Shown here: positions 50,874-60,721 of the stretch, one piece after another
Numbering within the stretch: position 1 is the first letter of the stretch
Layout: the number at the start of each line of letters is the position of its first letter
DNA from: Microbacterium sp. H83
Lineage (GTDB): Bacteria; Actinomycetota; Actinomycetes; Actinomycetales; Microbacteriaceae
Assembly (NCBI RefSeq): GCF_001650405.1
Contig: NZ_LWCU01000003.1
Location: 46,716-110,715, forward strand
Direction of reading: 5' to 3'
DNA: 64,000 nucleotides
Translations under genes and position numbers: made by a program
Notes under the pieces: generated by a model
Database searches by the model: none
What the model saw: only the letters and a program-made list of their open reading frames with translations
Told to the model about the DNA's origin: nothing

Positions 50874-52370
50874 ATGACCGGGATCCGATCCACCGCCGAC
50901 GGTGCGGCCGTCGGCGGCGGCAGTGCCCGCAGCACGTCGGCAGGCCCCGCGTTCGCCCCGGACGCCGAGGTCGCCGACTCCGCCGCTCGCCCCGAGACGC
51001 GGGGCATCGAGCTCATCGACGACACGCAGCGCCACGGTCGTGCCAGAGACCTGTTCCTGATCTGGGCGGCGCCGAGCGTCAGCATCCTGAATCTCACGAT
51101 CGGCGCATCCCTGATCCTGCTCGGCCTCGAGGTCTGGCAGGCGATCGCCGTGATCCTCGCCGCCTCGCTGCTGTGGATCCTGCCGGGCGTGATCGCCGGC
51201 AGCGGACCCGCATCGGGCACCGCCGGCTCCGTCGTGACCCGCGCCATGTACGGGATCCTCGGCAACCGGCTCTTCGTCGCCCTCGTCGGCTGGTTCATCG
51301 GCGCCGTGTTCCTCTCGCTGACCTGGCTCGCCTCGTCGTTCATGGGTGCGGACCTGCTGCGCCGCGTCGGCCTGCAGGACCCGGTGTGGGTGCCGATCGG
51401 CGTCACCGTCGTCGTCGCGGCCGTGACGATCCTCGTGGCGATCTTCGGCCACGGCCTGATCCTGCGCGCCTACCCGTACATGGCGGCGGCGCTCTTCCTG
51501 ATCTTCCTCGCCGTCGCGGGCTTCATCCTCCCGACCGTCGACTGGCAGTACTCCGCCCCGGCGCCGCTGACCGGTACCGCCCTGTGGTCGTCGGTCTCGA
51601 TCGGCTTCACGATCCTCGCGTCGACCCCGCTGTCGTTCATCAACAGCCCGGACATCGCCCGCTACCTCCCGCGCAGCACGAAGCCCTCGCACATCGCCGC
51701 GGCGACCGCGCTCGGCGGGGCCGTGCCGTTCATCGTGTTCACGATCGTCGGCGTGCTGCTCGCCACCGGCCTGAGTGCCGCCGCGTTCGACGTCGGGATC
51801 GACGTCGCCCTGCTCGACCTCCTGCCCGGATGGCTCGGGCCGCTGCTCGTCGTGGGCGTCGTCCTCAACACCATCGCCCTGAACGCCATGACGGCCTACA
51901 CATCGAGCATGGCGCTGCAGGCGATCGGCTTCCGGCTCCGCCGCATCCCCGCCGCAATCATCGTCGGCGTCGTCGGCACAGCGCTCACGATCTATCTCGT
52001 GCTGTCCTCGAGCCTCCTGGAGGCGGCGAACCTGATGCTCCAGTTCCTCGTCGTGGTCTCCGGGCCCGCGATGGCCATCTTCGTCGTGGACGTCCTCCTC
52101 CGTCGATACCGGTACGACGGGATCGACCTCTTCCACGACACCAGGAGCGGCAGGTTCTGGTACTCCGCCGGATGGAGCATCCCGGGCATCACCTCCCTCC
52201 TCGTCGGCGGCGTGGTCACAGCGGTGTGCCTCTCGACGAGTGTGTGGGAGGGGCCGATCGCGCAGCTGACGAGCCATGTCGACGTGTCGGTGCCGCTCGG
52301 CATGGCCGTGTCCGCCCTCCTCTATGCCGCGCTGCTGCGCACCCCTCTCGGAAAGGACGGTCGACCGTGA
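50874..52370 (+). CDS. NCS1-family purine/cytosine-type permease
   Basis: This 498-aa inner-membrane protein has a polar N-terminal stretch of about 60 residues and about 12 transmembrane helices. The NCS1 features are IELIDDTQRHGRARDLFLIW before helix 1, GSGPASGTAGSVVTRAMYG in helix 2-3 region, and FINSPDIARYLPRSTK. The family moves cytosine, purines, allantoin, hydantoins or thiamine with H+ or Na+. The neighbouring amidohydrolase suggests uptake of an amide or cyclic amide substrate. GGAAGGA precedes the ATG, and its stop overlaps the next GTG. Confidence 0.9.
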   Translation: MTGIRSTADGAAVGGGSARSTSAGPAFAPDAEVADSAARPETRGIELIDDTQRHGRARDLFLIWAAPSVSILNLTIGASLILLGLEVWQAIAVILAASLLWILPGVIAGSGPASGTAGSVVTRAMYGILGNRLFVALVGWFIGAVFLSLTWLASSFMGADLLRRVGLQDPVWVPIGVTVVVAAVTILVAIFGHGLILRAYPYMAAALFLIFLAVAGFILPTVDWQYSAPAPLTGTALWSSVSIGFTILASTPLSFINSPDIARYLPRSTKPSHIAAATALGGAVPFIVFTIVGVLLATGLSAAAFDVGIDVALLDLLPGWLGPLLVVGVVLNTIALNAMTAYTSSMALQAIGFRLRRIPAAIIVGVVGTALTIYLVLSSSLLEAANLMLQFLVVVSGPAMAIFVVDVLLRRYRYDGIDLFHDTRSGRFWYSAGWSIPGITSLLVGGVVTAVCLSTSVWEGPIAQLTSHVDVSVPLGMAVSALLYAALLRTPLGKDGRP

Positions 52371-53992
52371 CCACCCGCTACCTCAACGGACGCATCTTCA
52401 CCGCCGACCTCGACCCGGCGCGCACCTGGGCGGAGGCCATCGTCGTCGACGGGGAGGAGATCGCCTACGTCGGCACCACCGACGGCGCGCCCGATGCCGA
52501 CGAGACGGTCGACCTCGAGGGGCGCCTGATGCTCCCCGGGTTCACTGACGCGCACACCCACCTGCTCATGACGGGCGCCGCGCTGGGCCAGGTGCCGCTG
52601 ACCGCCGCCCGATCGCTCGACGAGATCCAGGAAGCGCTGCGCAGCGCTCGTGCGGAGAGCCCCGGCACGGCTGTCCTTCGCGGGCGCGGCTGGCTGTTCG
52701 ACTCCGTGCCCGACGGCGCGCCGACCGCCGCGATGATCGACGCCGTCATCGACGACATCCCGGTCTACCTCGACGCGAACGACTACCACTCGTGCTGGGT
52801 CAACACGGCTGCGCTCGCCGAGCTCGGCATCACGCGCGCCACCCCCGACCCCCTCGGCGGTCGCATCGTGCGCGATGCCGACGGCGAGCCGACAGGACTC
52901 CTCCTCGAGACCGCGGCGACGCAGTACGCCTGGGCGCATCGAGACGAGACCACGACCGACGCCGATCGCGACGCCGACGTCGACCGAGTCATCGACGCCT
53001 ACCTCGCCACGGGCGTCACCGGAGTCGTCGACATGGCGTTCGACGAGTTCGGCCTCGCCGCATTCGAGCGGGCGCGGGCCCGGTACGGCGGTGAGCTGCC
53101 CCTCCGCGTCGCGGCGCACTGGATCGTCACCAACACCGGCGACGACGCCGCCAACCTGGCGCAGGTGGCGCGCGCCGCCGACCTCGCGAAGGCGTCGACC
53201 TCGCCGTGGCTGCGCGTCGTCGGCATCAAGCTGATCCTCGACGGCGTCATCGACGCGTGCACGGCGGCGATGCGGCATCCGTACGCCGACGGCACGAACG
53301 CCGAGCCGATCTGGCCCGTCGAGCAGCTGCATCCGGTGGTCGTCGCCGCGGATGCCGCAGGACTGCAGATCGCGCAGCACGCGATCGGCGACCGGGCGAG
53401 CGACATCGCGCTCGACGCGCTCGAGCATGCGGTGGCCGTCAACGGCGATCTCCCGCGACGCCATCGCATCGAGCACCTCGAGTACGCCGCCCCGGGCACC
53501 GCGCAGCGGATGGCGCGGCTCGGCGTGACGGCCTCGATGCAGCCGGTGCACAGTGATCCGGCGATCTTCGACAACTGGGCGCAGATGCTCGGCGACGACC
53601 GCGTCGAACGGGCGTTCGCCTGGCCGGAGTACGAGGATGCGGGCGCCCTGCTGGCCTTCTCGACCGACGCCCCCACGGCACCGTACGAGTCGCTGGCGAA
53701 CATGTACATCGCATCGACGAGGGCCTCGGCTCTCGATCGCTCCGTGCCGGCGACGCATCCGCAGTACGCTCTGCCGCTGGCGAGCGCGCTCGGCCACGCG
53801 ACACGCGACGCCGCGGCGTCCGTCGGCGACGGCGACTGGCGGGGACGCATCGCGCCGGGCTTCGCCGCCGACGTCATCGTGCTCGACATCGATCCGTTCG
53901 CGGAGGGTCCCTCGTCGCTGCTCGAGGCCCGCATCATCGAGACGATCGTGGCGGGCCGCACGCGCTTCCGCGCTGACGGTCGTCGGGCCTGA
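52367..53992 (+). CDS. YtcJ-like amidohydrolase
   Basis: This 541-aa protein is a metal-dependent hydrolase of the amidohydrolase_3 (YtcJ) group. The metal motif is [11 protein letters not shown] near residue 60, with [26 protein letters not shown], the metal His in [26 protein letters not shown] and the catalytic Asp in [15 protein letters not shown]. The C-terminal [14 protein letters not shown] is the usual closing strand. It starts with GTG overlapping the permease stop (GTGA), so transporter and hydrolase form one operon. Confidence 0.92.
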   Translation: MTTRYLNGRIFTADLDPARTWAEAIVVDGEEIAYVGTTDGAPDADETVDLEGRLMLPGFTDAHTHLLMTGAALGQVPLTAARSLDEIQEALRSARAESPGTAVLRGRGWLFDSVPDGAPTAAMIDAVIDDIPVYLDANDYHSCWVNTAALAELGITRATPDPLGGRIVRDADGEPTGLLLETAATQYAWAHRDETTTDADRDADVDRVIDAYLATGVTGVVDMAFDEFGLAAFERARARYGGELPLRVAAHWIVTNTGDDAANLAQVARAADLAKASTSPWLRVVGIKLILDGVIDACTAAMRHPYADGTNAEPIWPVEQLHPVVVAADAAGLQIAQHAIGDRASDIALDALEHAVAVNGDLPRRHRIEHLEYAAPGTAQRMARLGVTASMQPVHSDPAIFDNWAQMLGDDRVERAFAWPEYEDAGALLAFSTDAPTAPYESLANMYIASTRASALDRSVPATHPQYALPLASALGHATRDAAASVGDGDWRGRIAPGFAADVIVLDIDPFAEGPSSLLEARIIETIVAGRTRFRADGRRA

Positions 53993-54024
53993 CCGCGCCG
54001 GTCGTCGGACCGGCACGGCGGTCA
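53989..54024. terminator. Bidirectional terminator
   Basis: CTGACCGCGCCGGTC pairs with GACCGGCACGGCGGTCAG (a small bulge) around a GTCG loop. It lies between the convergent amidohydrolase and DUF72 genes and overlaps both stop regions. Confidence 0.65.
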
Positions 54025-54891
54025 GCTGCCGAGGATTCTGCGCACCCGCTGCTGCAGCCCCTCGGCGTCATGGGGAGCGTGACCGCGCGCGTCGTTGTCG
54101 AAGTAGGCGTAGACGTCGCGCGGTCGTCCGTCGCTCGCGCCGCGCCCATCGGCCCAGGAGGCGATGAGCTCGGCCCATTCGTCGAGCTCGGCCGGCGTGT
54201 AGCCGCTGTGGTACAGCATCTGCGCGCCGTGCAGACGGATGTAGACCAGGCGATCGCTGGTGAGCGCGTCGAAGCGCGGCCACCGGCCGGCGGTGTCCGC
54301 GACGACCAGGCCGACATCGTGCTGCGTGAGGAGCTGCAGCGCCTCGGGCAGGGCGAAGCTCGCCGAGCGGGGTTCGAGCGCATAGCTGAGCGGATCGTCC
54401 GCGTCGATCTGCAACCAGGCGCGCCCCTCGAGGCGCTCGTCGTGCCGCGCGGCCAGGGCTGCGGCCTCTGCGGTCGTGGTCGGGAGAGATCCGAGGAACC
54501 GCTCGATCAGCTCAGGATCGAAATGCTGCCTCTCCGGCAGCTGCCAGAGGATGGGACCGAGGTGGCGCCCGAGGGAGAGCAGCCCCGACGCGAAGAAGTT
54601 CGCGAGCGCCTGGTCGACGTCCCGCAGCCGGAGCATGTGGGTGACGTAGCGGGAGCCCTTCACCGCGAAGGTGAAGTCGTCGGGCACCTCCGACCTCCAC
54701 CGTCGATAGCTCTCGGGCCGCTGCAGCGAGTAGAAGGAGCCGTTGAGCTCCACCGTGGGGAAGCGCTCGGCGATGAACTGCAGCTCCCGGCGTTGGACCA
54801 GGCCCTTCGGGTAGAAGTCTCCGCGCCACCTCGCGTACTTCCAGCCGGAGACGCCGATCCGCACGCGCCCGGTCGGAGGGGTCGAAACCAT
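54022..54891 (-). CDS. DUF72 domain protein
   Basis: This 289-aa TIM-barrel-like protein of the DUF72/YecE family starts RVRIGVSGWKYARWRGDFYP, with VELNGSFYSLQRPESYRRW near residue 50, FTFAVKGSRYVTHMLRL, and VYIRLHGAQMLYHSGYTPAE. The C-terminal DVYAYFDNDARGHAPHDA is conserved. The family has no settled function. A strong AAGGAGG lies 6 nt upstream of the ATG. It stands alone. Confidence 0.9.
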   Translation of the reverse strand: MVSTPPTGRVRIGVSGWKYARWRGDFYPKGLVQRRELQFIAERFPTVELNGSFYSLQRPESYRRWRSEVPDDFTFAVKGSRYVTHMLRLRDVDQALANFFASGLLSLGRHLGPILWQLPERQHFDPELIERFLGSLPTTTAEAAALAARHDERLEGRAWLQIDADDPLSYALEPRSASFALPEALQLLTQHDVGLVVADTAGRWPRFDALTSDRLVYIRLHGAQMLYHSGYTPAELDEWAELIASWADGRGASDGRPRDVYAYFDNDARGHAPHDAEGLQQRVRRILGS

Positions 54892-55252
54892 GGTCGCCTC
54901 CTTCGAGGAGCGACGCTACGACGTCACGGGCGCACGTCGACGAGGGTTGACGGGTGCGAGGACGTTCGCTAGCCCGGCAAGCGGCCGGTCGGGGTTGGTT
55001 GCCCTCCCGAGTCATCCACCCCAGATGGACCTCTCGAGAGGGCTCACCGTCCATCCCGGACGGTAGGGGAGGCGGCGAAGATCTCGCTGCTCTCATCGGC
55101 TGATTCCCCAACGTCTCAGCCGGTAGCCCCCGCTACTGAAAGCAGAATATCGCGAAAACGTCTTGTCCGCCATTTGGGGGACAAAGAAATCTACGATTAT
55201 TTCCTCCAGGACTCCGGGTTGCCGTGAGAACGTCCACTCATAGAGTGGACCC
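54892..55252. other. Intergenic region with two dyads
   Basis: This 361-bp gap has no convincing gene. Its right part is AT-rich for this genome. TTGTCC (55163-55168) and GGACAA (55179-55184) form a dyad, and a stronger one, GTCCACTC-ATA-GAGTGGAC, sits at 55232-55250, 2 nt before the next ATG. Confidence 0.5.
55232..55250. promoter_or_regulatory. Perfect 8-bp-arm palindrome at the start of the next gene
   Basis: GTCCACTC and GAGTGGAC flank ATA, ending 2 nt before the start codon. There is no Shine-Dalgarno sequence, so the dyad may be an operator over a leaderless start, or an RNA hairpin blocking initiation. Confidence 0.55.
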
Positions 55253-55642
55253 ATGGACAGAACGCTCGCAGTCGCCGCGCAGCTTCCGCTCGCTCGCGGG
55301 CATCGCGTCGAGGTGACCGAGGCCATCGACGAGACGAGAGGCGAGGCGGTGCTGCTCGCGATCGTCGACCTCGAGACCGGCGTGCGCTTCCGTCGCGCCG
55401 AGGAGCCCCGCGGCGAGCTCGTGCACTGGCTCGGTCGAGTCCTCGACTGCACGGTCACGTTCGGCGGACATCGCGACCGCACGGTGGTCGTCATCGACAC
55501 CGACGGCGACGGTCCGGGAGGAGTCGGAGCGCGGGCGGCGCTCACGGGCGCGGATGCGGCGGCTGAGGCCGCGAAGGCGGAAGCCGACCGGTGGGGCGGT
55601 GGCGATCGGATGCCGGAGCCGGAGCCCGAACGGTTCTGGTGA
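55253..55642 (+). CDS. Hypothetical protein, 129 aa
   Basis: This 129-aa acidic soluble protein is not recognised. The first 85 residues form a beta-rich domain (RGHRVEVTEAIDETRGEAVL, GVRFRRAEEPRGELVHWLG, RTVVVIDTDGDGPGG), and the rest is an alanine/glutamate-rich tail ending PEPEPERFW. It is preceded by a palindrome instead of a ribosome site. It is convergent with dnaE2. Confidence 0.65.
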   Translation: MDRTLAVAAQLPLARGHRVEVTEAIDETRGEAVLLAIVDLETGVRFRRAEEPRGELVHWLGRVLDCTVTFGGHRDRTVVVIDTDGDGPGGVGARAALTGADAAAEAAKAEADRWGGGDRMPEPEPERFW

Positions 55643-55721
55643 CCGCCCCGGGACGCGCCTCGCGTGAGGACGCCAGGCCTCCTGCTGCGTCGCGGACTCG
55701 CGACATCGCGCTCCGGGGAGT

Positions 55722-58700
55722 TCACCGGAAGTCCCGGGAGCGATGGGTCACTCCGGTGCGGAGATCCTCGAAGGCGTCGGCGAGGATGTTCACGACCCCT
55801 TCCGCCGAGCGCTCGAGGATGCCGCGGATGATCAGCGCGGGGGAGTCGCGCGCGACCCTCCGGTAGCGGCCCCAGACACCGGTCGAGCAGATGACGTTGA
55901 TCAGGCCGCTCTCGTCCTCGAGGTTGAGGAAGGTGACACCCGCGGCCGTCGCGGGACGCTGCCGATGGGTGACGAGGCCGGCGACCTCGATGCGGCGTCC
56001 GGATTCGTGGTGCTGCAGGTCGGCGGAGGACAGCACCCCGCGCTCTCGCAGCAGCGCGCGGAAGTGCGTCATCGGGTGGTCGTCGGTGGAGACGCCGGTC
56101 GACCACAGGTCGGCCGACAGCCGCTCGTAGCTGGACTGGTCCGTGAACAGCGGGGGCTGCACCGCGACCGTCGTGCCGGGGAGGTAGCGGGATCGGTCCT
56201 CGGCGGCGGCGCCGGACATCCAGATCGCCTCCCGGCGCTGCAGCCCGAGGCAGTCGAACGCGCCGGCGGTCGCCAGGGCCTCCAGCTGCGCGGCGCTCGC
56301 ATCGGTCCGGCGCACCAGATCGTGCAGGTCACGATAGGGGCCGCCTGCGTCCCGCTCGGCGACGATCCTCTCCGCCAACGGCATGCCGATGCCGCGGACG
56401 CCGCTGAGGCCGAGCCGCACCGCGAAGCCGCCGTCTCTCCGATGTGCGGAGGACTCGTCGGGGCGCGTCCGGTCGAAGCGCGGCACCTCGGGCTGCTGCG
56501 CGTCGTTGCAGGAGTCCCGCCCCGTCGGTCCGGGGAGACGAGCGTCGTCGAGCGCCTCGAGGGTCTCCGTCGCGGCGGAGGCGTGCAGATCGGGGCGTCT
56601 GACCTCGACTCCGTGCCGCCGTGCATCCGCGGTGAGGGTGGATGCGGAGTAGAACCCCATGGGCTGCGACCGCAGCAGTCCCGCGAGGAAGGCGGCCGGG
56701 TAGTGCAGCTTGAGCCAGGAGCTCGCGTAGACGAGCAGCGCGAAGGAGAGCGAGTGCGACTCGGCGAAGCCGAAGTTCGAGAACGCCTGGATCTGGGCGT
56801 AGATGCGATCGGACTGCTCGGCGGAGAGCCCGCGCCGCGTCATCCCCGCATAGAGCTTGTCGCGGACCTTCTCGATCTTCTCGAGCCCGCGCTTGGATCC
56901 CATCGCCCGACGCAGCAGATCGGCCTCGTCGGCGGTGCAGTCTCCGATGGCGGTCGCCATCTGGATCAGCTGCTCCTGGAAGATCGGGATGCCGAGGGTG
57001 CGCTCCAGGATGGGCCTCAGATCGTCGTGCGGGTAGGGGATCTCCAGCACGACCGGCTCTTCGCCCCGCGCGGTCCGTGCTCGGTTCTCCTCGTCGAGTG
57101 CATCCTTCGCCATCTTGCGGCGGACGAAGGGATGCACCGCGCCGCCCTGGATGGGGCCGGGACGGATCAGCGCGATCTGGATCGCGAGGTCGTAGAACGC
57201 GCGAGGCTGCAGACGGGGGAGCAGCCCGATCTGCGCGCGCGACTCGACCTGGAAGACCCCGATCGAATCCGCTCGGCAGAGCATGTCGTAGACCGCCGGC
57301 TCCTCCTTCGGGAGGGTCTCCAGGGTCCACTCCTCTCCGGTCGCGTCGCGGACCAGGTCGAAGCAGTGCTGCAGCCCCGCCAGCATGCCGAGCCCCAGCA
57401 GATCGAACTTCACCAGCCCCATCCACGCGGCGTCGTCCTTGTCCCACTGGATGACCGTGCGGTCCTCCATCCGCGCGTGCTCCACGGGCACGACCTCGCC
57501 CACCGGCCGCCGTGTCAGCACCATGCCGCCGGAGTGGATGCCGAGGTGGCGGGGAGCCTTGAGCAGCTCGCCGGCGTAGTCGAGGACGTTCGCCGGGATG
57601 TCGTGCTCGTCCGCGACCTCCAGTCCCGTGCTCCACCCGTCCACCTGCCGTGACCAGGCGTCCTGCTGGCCGGGAGAGTATCCCAGCGCCCTCGCCATGT
57701 CGCGCACGGCGTTCTTCGGCCGGTACTGGATGACGTTCGCGACCTGCGCCGCACGTTCGCGCCCGTATTCCCGGTACACCCACTGGATGATCTCCTCGCG
57801 CCGATCGGAGTCGAAGTCGACGTCGATGTCCGGCTCCTCCTGGCGCGTGGTCGCGAGGAACCGCTCGAAGGGCAGCCGGTACAGGATCGGATCGACCGCG
57901 GTGATCCCGAGCAGATAGCAGACCGCGCTCGCCGCGGCGGATCCCCGCCCCTGGCAGAGGATGCCCCGTCGTCTCGCCTCGGCGACGATGCCGTGCACGA
58001 TCAGGAAGTACCCGGGGAAGTCCTTCTCCTCGATCACATCGAGCTCCCGCGCGATCCGGCGACGGCCGTCCGCGTCCAGCCGGGGGTACTTGGTCGGCAC
58101 GGCCTCCCACACCAGGTGCCGCAGCCAGCTCATCGGCGTGTGACCGTCCTCCACCTTCTGCTCCGGCAGAGCGGGGCGAGCGCGACGCAGGGGGAAGGCG
58201 GAGGCTCCGGCGAGCTCGAGCCCGTAGGAGATGGCCCCCGGGTAGCGGCGGAACCGCGCTGCCATCTCGGCGCCGCTGCGCAGATGGGCCCCGCCATGGG
58301 TCGGCAGCCACCCGTCGAGGTCGTCCATGCTGCGCACCGCGCGCACCGCGGCGACGGCCTCGGCCAGCGAGGCTCGCTCGGGGGCGGCGTAGTGCACGTT
58401 GTTGGTCGCGACCACGGGGAGACGCATCTCCCGCGCGAGCTCGGCGAGCGCGTCGTTGCGGCGGGTGTCCAGCGGGTCGCCGTGATCGAACAGCTCGACG
58501 GCGACGTGGTCGTGCCCGAAGAGATCGACCAGCCGCCGCAGGGGAGTCCTCGCGTCTCCGGTCTCGAGCCCGCGACGGACCCCGCCTTTGCGGCATCCGG
58601 TGAGGATCGTCCAGTGTCCCTCCGCCGTCGATGCCAGCTCGTCGAGGTCGTAGACCGGTCGGCCCTTCTCGCCGCCGCGGAGGTGGGCGGTCGTCATGGC

Positions 58701-59183
58701 GCCGGAGAGCCGGTGGTACCCGTCCAGGCCGTCGGCGATCACCAGCAGATGATCGCCGATCGGGTCGGCGGCGCCGCGCTGCGGGGCGTCGAGACCGAGG
58801 GAGAGCTCGGCGCCGTACACCGTCTGCACCGACACGTCCATCAGCTCGGCGACCTCGGCGAAGCGCGCCGCGCCGTAGAAGCCGTCATGGTCGGTCAGTG
58901 CGAGCGCCGTCAGGCCCAGCCGCTCGGCCTCGGCGAGGAGATCCTCCGGTGAGGAGGCGCCGTCGAGGAACGAATAGGTGGAATGCGCGTGCAGCTCCGC
59001 GTAGGGGACGGGATCGTCCGGACGGCTCACCGACGTGGGCGGCTTCCGCGTGCGCCGGGTGCTCACCGGGCCGGGGTCGGGCCGGATGGTCGGCGGCTCC
59101 CCGCCGATCGGGTGCGGGGACTCCTCACCGCTCAGCGCGCGCTCCAGCTCGTTCCACGACAGCGGAGGGTTGTGCCAGCCCAT
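55722..59183 (-). CDS. dnaE2: Error-prone DNA polymerase DnaE2
   Basis: This 1153-aa C-family polymerase performs damage-induced translesion synthesis. The PHP domain opens with PYAELHAHSTYSFLDGA near residue 60. The catalytic aspartates are in EEPDIDVDFDSDRREEI near residue 450, and QGRGSAAASAVCYLLGI, IRPGPIQGGAVHPFVRRK and FQEQLIQMA follow. The C-terminal HhH and OB (GLVTHRQRPATAAGVTFLNL) domains are present. The start MGWHNPP overlaps the imuB stop (ATGA). It is the last gene of the imuA'-imuB-dnaE2 SOS operon. Confidence 0.96.
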   Translation of the reverse strand: MGWHNPPLSWNELERALSGEESPHPIGGEPPTIRPDPGPVSTRRTRKPPTSVSRPDDPVPYAELHAHSTYSFLDGASSPEDLLAEAERLGLTALALTDHDGFYGAARFAEVAELMDVSVQTVYGAELSLGLDAPQRGAADPIGDHLLVIADGLDGYHRLSGAMTTAHLRGGEKGRPVYDLDELASTAEGHWTILTGCRKGGVRRGLETGDARTPLRRLVDLFGHDHVAVELFDHGDPLDTRRNDALAELAREMRLPVVATNNVHYAAPERASLAEAVAAVRAVRSMDDLDGWLPTHGGAHLRSGAEMAARFRRYPGAISYGLELAGASAFPLRRARPALPEQKVEDGHTPMSWLRHLVWEAVPTKYPRLDADGRRRIARELDVIEEKDFPGYFLIVHGIVAEARRRGILCQGRGSAAASAVCYLLGITAVDPILYRLPFERFLATTRQEEPDIDVDFDSDRREEIIQWVYREYGRERAAQVANVIQYRPKNAVRDMARALGYSPGQQDAWSRQVDGWSTGLEVADEHDIPANVLDYAGELLKAPRHLGIHSGGMVLTRRPVGEVVPVEHARMEDRTVIQWDKDDAAWMGLVKFDLLGLGMLAGLQHCFDLVRDATGEEWTLETLPKEEPAVYDMLCRADSIGVFQVESRAQIGLLPRLQPRAFYDLAIQIALIRPGPIQGGAVHPFVRRKMAKDALDEENRARTARGEEPVVLEIPYPHDDLRPILERTLGIPIFQEQLIQMATAIGDCTADEADLLRRAMGSKRGLEKIEKVRDKLYAGMTRRGLSAEQSDRIYAQIQAFSNFGFAESHSLSFALLVYASSWLKLHYPAAFLAGLLRSQPMGFYSASTLTADARRHGVEVRRPDLHASAATETLEALDDARLPGPTGRDSCNDAQQPEVPRFDRTRPDESSAHRRDGGFAVRLGLSGVRGIGMPLAERIVAERDAGGPYRDLHDLVRRTDASAAQLEALATAGAFDCLGLQRREAIWMSGAAAEDRSRYLPGTTVAVQPPLFTDQSSYERLSADLWSTGVSTDDHPMTHFRALLRERGVLSSADLQHHESGRRIEVAGLVTHRQRPATAAGVTFLNLEDESGLINVICSTGVWGRYRRVARDSPALIIRGILERSAEGVVNILADAFEDLRTGVTHRSRDFR

Positions 59184-60721
59184 CAGCGGTACCTCCCCTC
59201 GACCCACCAGCGGTCGCCCGTGCAGAAGACCAGCCAGGCGCGGTCATGGCCGTCGACGATCTGGAGGCGATGCCCCCTCTTGCCTCCCGAGGCGTCCCAC
59301 CGGCGCTCGTGGATCGGCCAGGGGCCGGCCCAGGCCTGCACCTGGTCGCCGTCGATGCGGGCCGGAGGCGCCGTGAGCGCACCGCGATCGTCGACGAGCA
59401 CGGTCTCGCCCCCGGAGGTCTGGACGCCGATCGGTCGAGGCGGGCGGAAGACCTCGGCGGGAAGGGGGTCGGGAAGACTGCCCGGCCAGGGGTGCGAGGG
59501 ATCACGGGGTGCGACGGTCCGTTCACCCCACGGCGTGAGGACCTGGCGATCGGCGAGCCAGCGTCCGCCGGACAGCGCGGCGGTGACGACGCCCTCGTGT
59601 CCGAGCATCGTCTGCACGCGGGAGACGGCATGGTGCAGACGCTCGTCGGTGCCGGAGCCGAAGAGCCCTGGCTGATGATGCGCGGCGTCGTCGACCGCCA
59701 CCGGCACGATGCGCACCATCATGATGCCGCCGAAAGCCCGTGCCTCGTCGATCGGCTGCTTCGCCGATTCGGCGGCCAGCGCCTCGAGCTGCCAGCGCAC
59801 CCTGTCGACGAGGTCCACCGCATCGAAGCAGGTCGGATGCAGCCAGGGGCGGGAGAAGACCGTGCCGTCGTCGTCGGTCAGGTCGATCCGCACCTCGGTG
59901 CACACCACGGAGGCGTCGCCGAGCGCGAGCATCACCGCATCGGCGGTCTGCCGCACCGCGAAGGCCACCTGGTCTGCTCCGGCCAGCGGCGACTCGAACT
60001 CGATGGAGCGCACGAGCTCGGGGTCGGGCGGACGAGCCACCACGGCCCGGGAGTCGGCGCCGGCGGCGAGGGCGTGCAATCGGGCTCCGCGCTCGCCGAA
60101 GCGGTCGCGGACCTCGATCTCGTCGAGGGCAGCGAACTCGCCGAGCGTGCGCACGCCGAGCCGGATGAGCAGGCCGGTGAGCTGCTCGTCGCGCAGCACT
60201 CGGACGGGAAGAGGGGAGAGGAACGCGGAGGCGGCTCCCGCCGGCACCACGGTGCAGGGCGCGTTCCCCCGCGCCGCGAGCTCCGCTGTGAACGGGCCGT
60301 CGGCGATGCCCACCCGCACCTCGGGGAAGCCCGCCTCGGCGAGGACGGCGATCAGTGCGCGCCCTGCCTCCTCTTCTCCGTCGTGATAGCGGGAGATGCC
60401 GCGGGCCCGCACCGCGGCGAGGCCAGGACGCAGCAGCGCCGCACCGGGGGCGTGCTTCTCGATGAGCTGCAGCACCGGGAGGAACGCCCGCTCGTCGCGC
60501 GCGGGGTCGTGCGGGAGCACCCGCAGCGAGGAGATGTGGCCCTGGGCGATCCGGCGCCGCTGACCTGCGCGGACGCCGTGCTCCCTCGCCGATGCCGTGC
60601 AGGCGACGACCGTGTTCGCATGCACCAGGGCGGTCGGCGGATGCGGTGGATCGCCGCCCAGCGCGGCACGCAGCGGCCAGTCGGGGAACCAGAGCACGAG
60701 GACGCGCAGGGGAGCACTCAT
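59183..60721 (-). CDS. imuB: Y-family-like mutasome scaffold ImuB
   Basis: This 512-aa protein resembles a Y-family polymerase without the catalytic acidic residues: it begins APLRVLVLWFPDWPLRAAL, where active enzymes have an Asp, and has VGIADGPFTAELAARG and IRLGVRTLGEFAALDEIEVR (HhH). ImuB links DnaE2 to the beta clamp and ImuA'. The start MSAPLRV overlaps the imuA' stop (ATGA), so the three genes are translationally coupled. Confidence 0.94.
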   Translation of the reverse strand: MSAPLRVLVLWFPDWPLRAALGGDPPHPPTALVHANTVVACTASAREHGVRAGQRRRIAQGHISSLRVLPHDPARDERAFLPVLQLIEKHAPGAALLRPGLAAVRARGISRYHDGEEEAGRALIAVLAEAGFPEVRVGIADGPFTAELAARGNAPCTVVPAGAASAFLSPLPVRVLRDEQLTGLLIRLGVRTLGEFAALDEIEVRDRFGERGARLHALAAGADSRAVVARPPDPELVRSIEFESPLAGADQVAFAVRQTADAVMLALGDASVVCTEVRIDLTDDDGTVFSRPWLHPTCFDAVDLVDRVRWQLEALAAESAKQPIDEARAFGGIMMVRIVPVAVDDAAHHQPGLFGSGTDERLHHAVSRVQTMLGHEGVVTAALSGGRWLADRQVLTPWGERTVAPRDPSHPWPGSLPDPLPAEVFRPPRPIGVQTSGGETVLVDDRGALTAPPARIDGDQVQAWAGPWPIHERRWDASGGKRGHRLQIVDGHDRAWLVFCTGDRWWVEGRYR

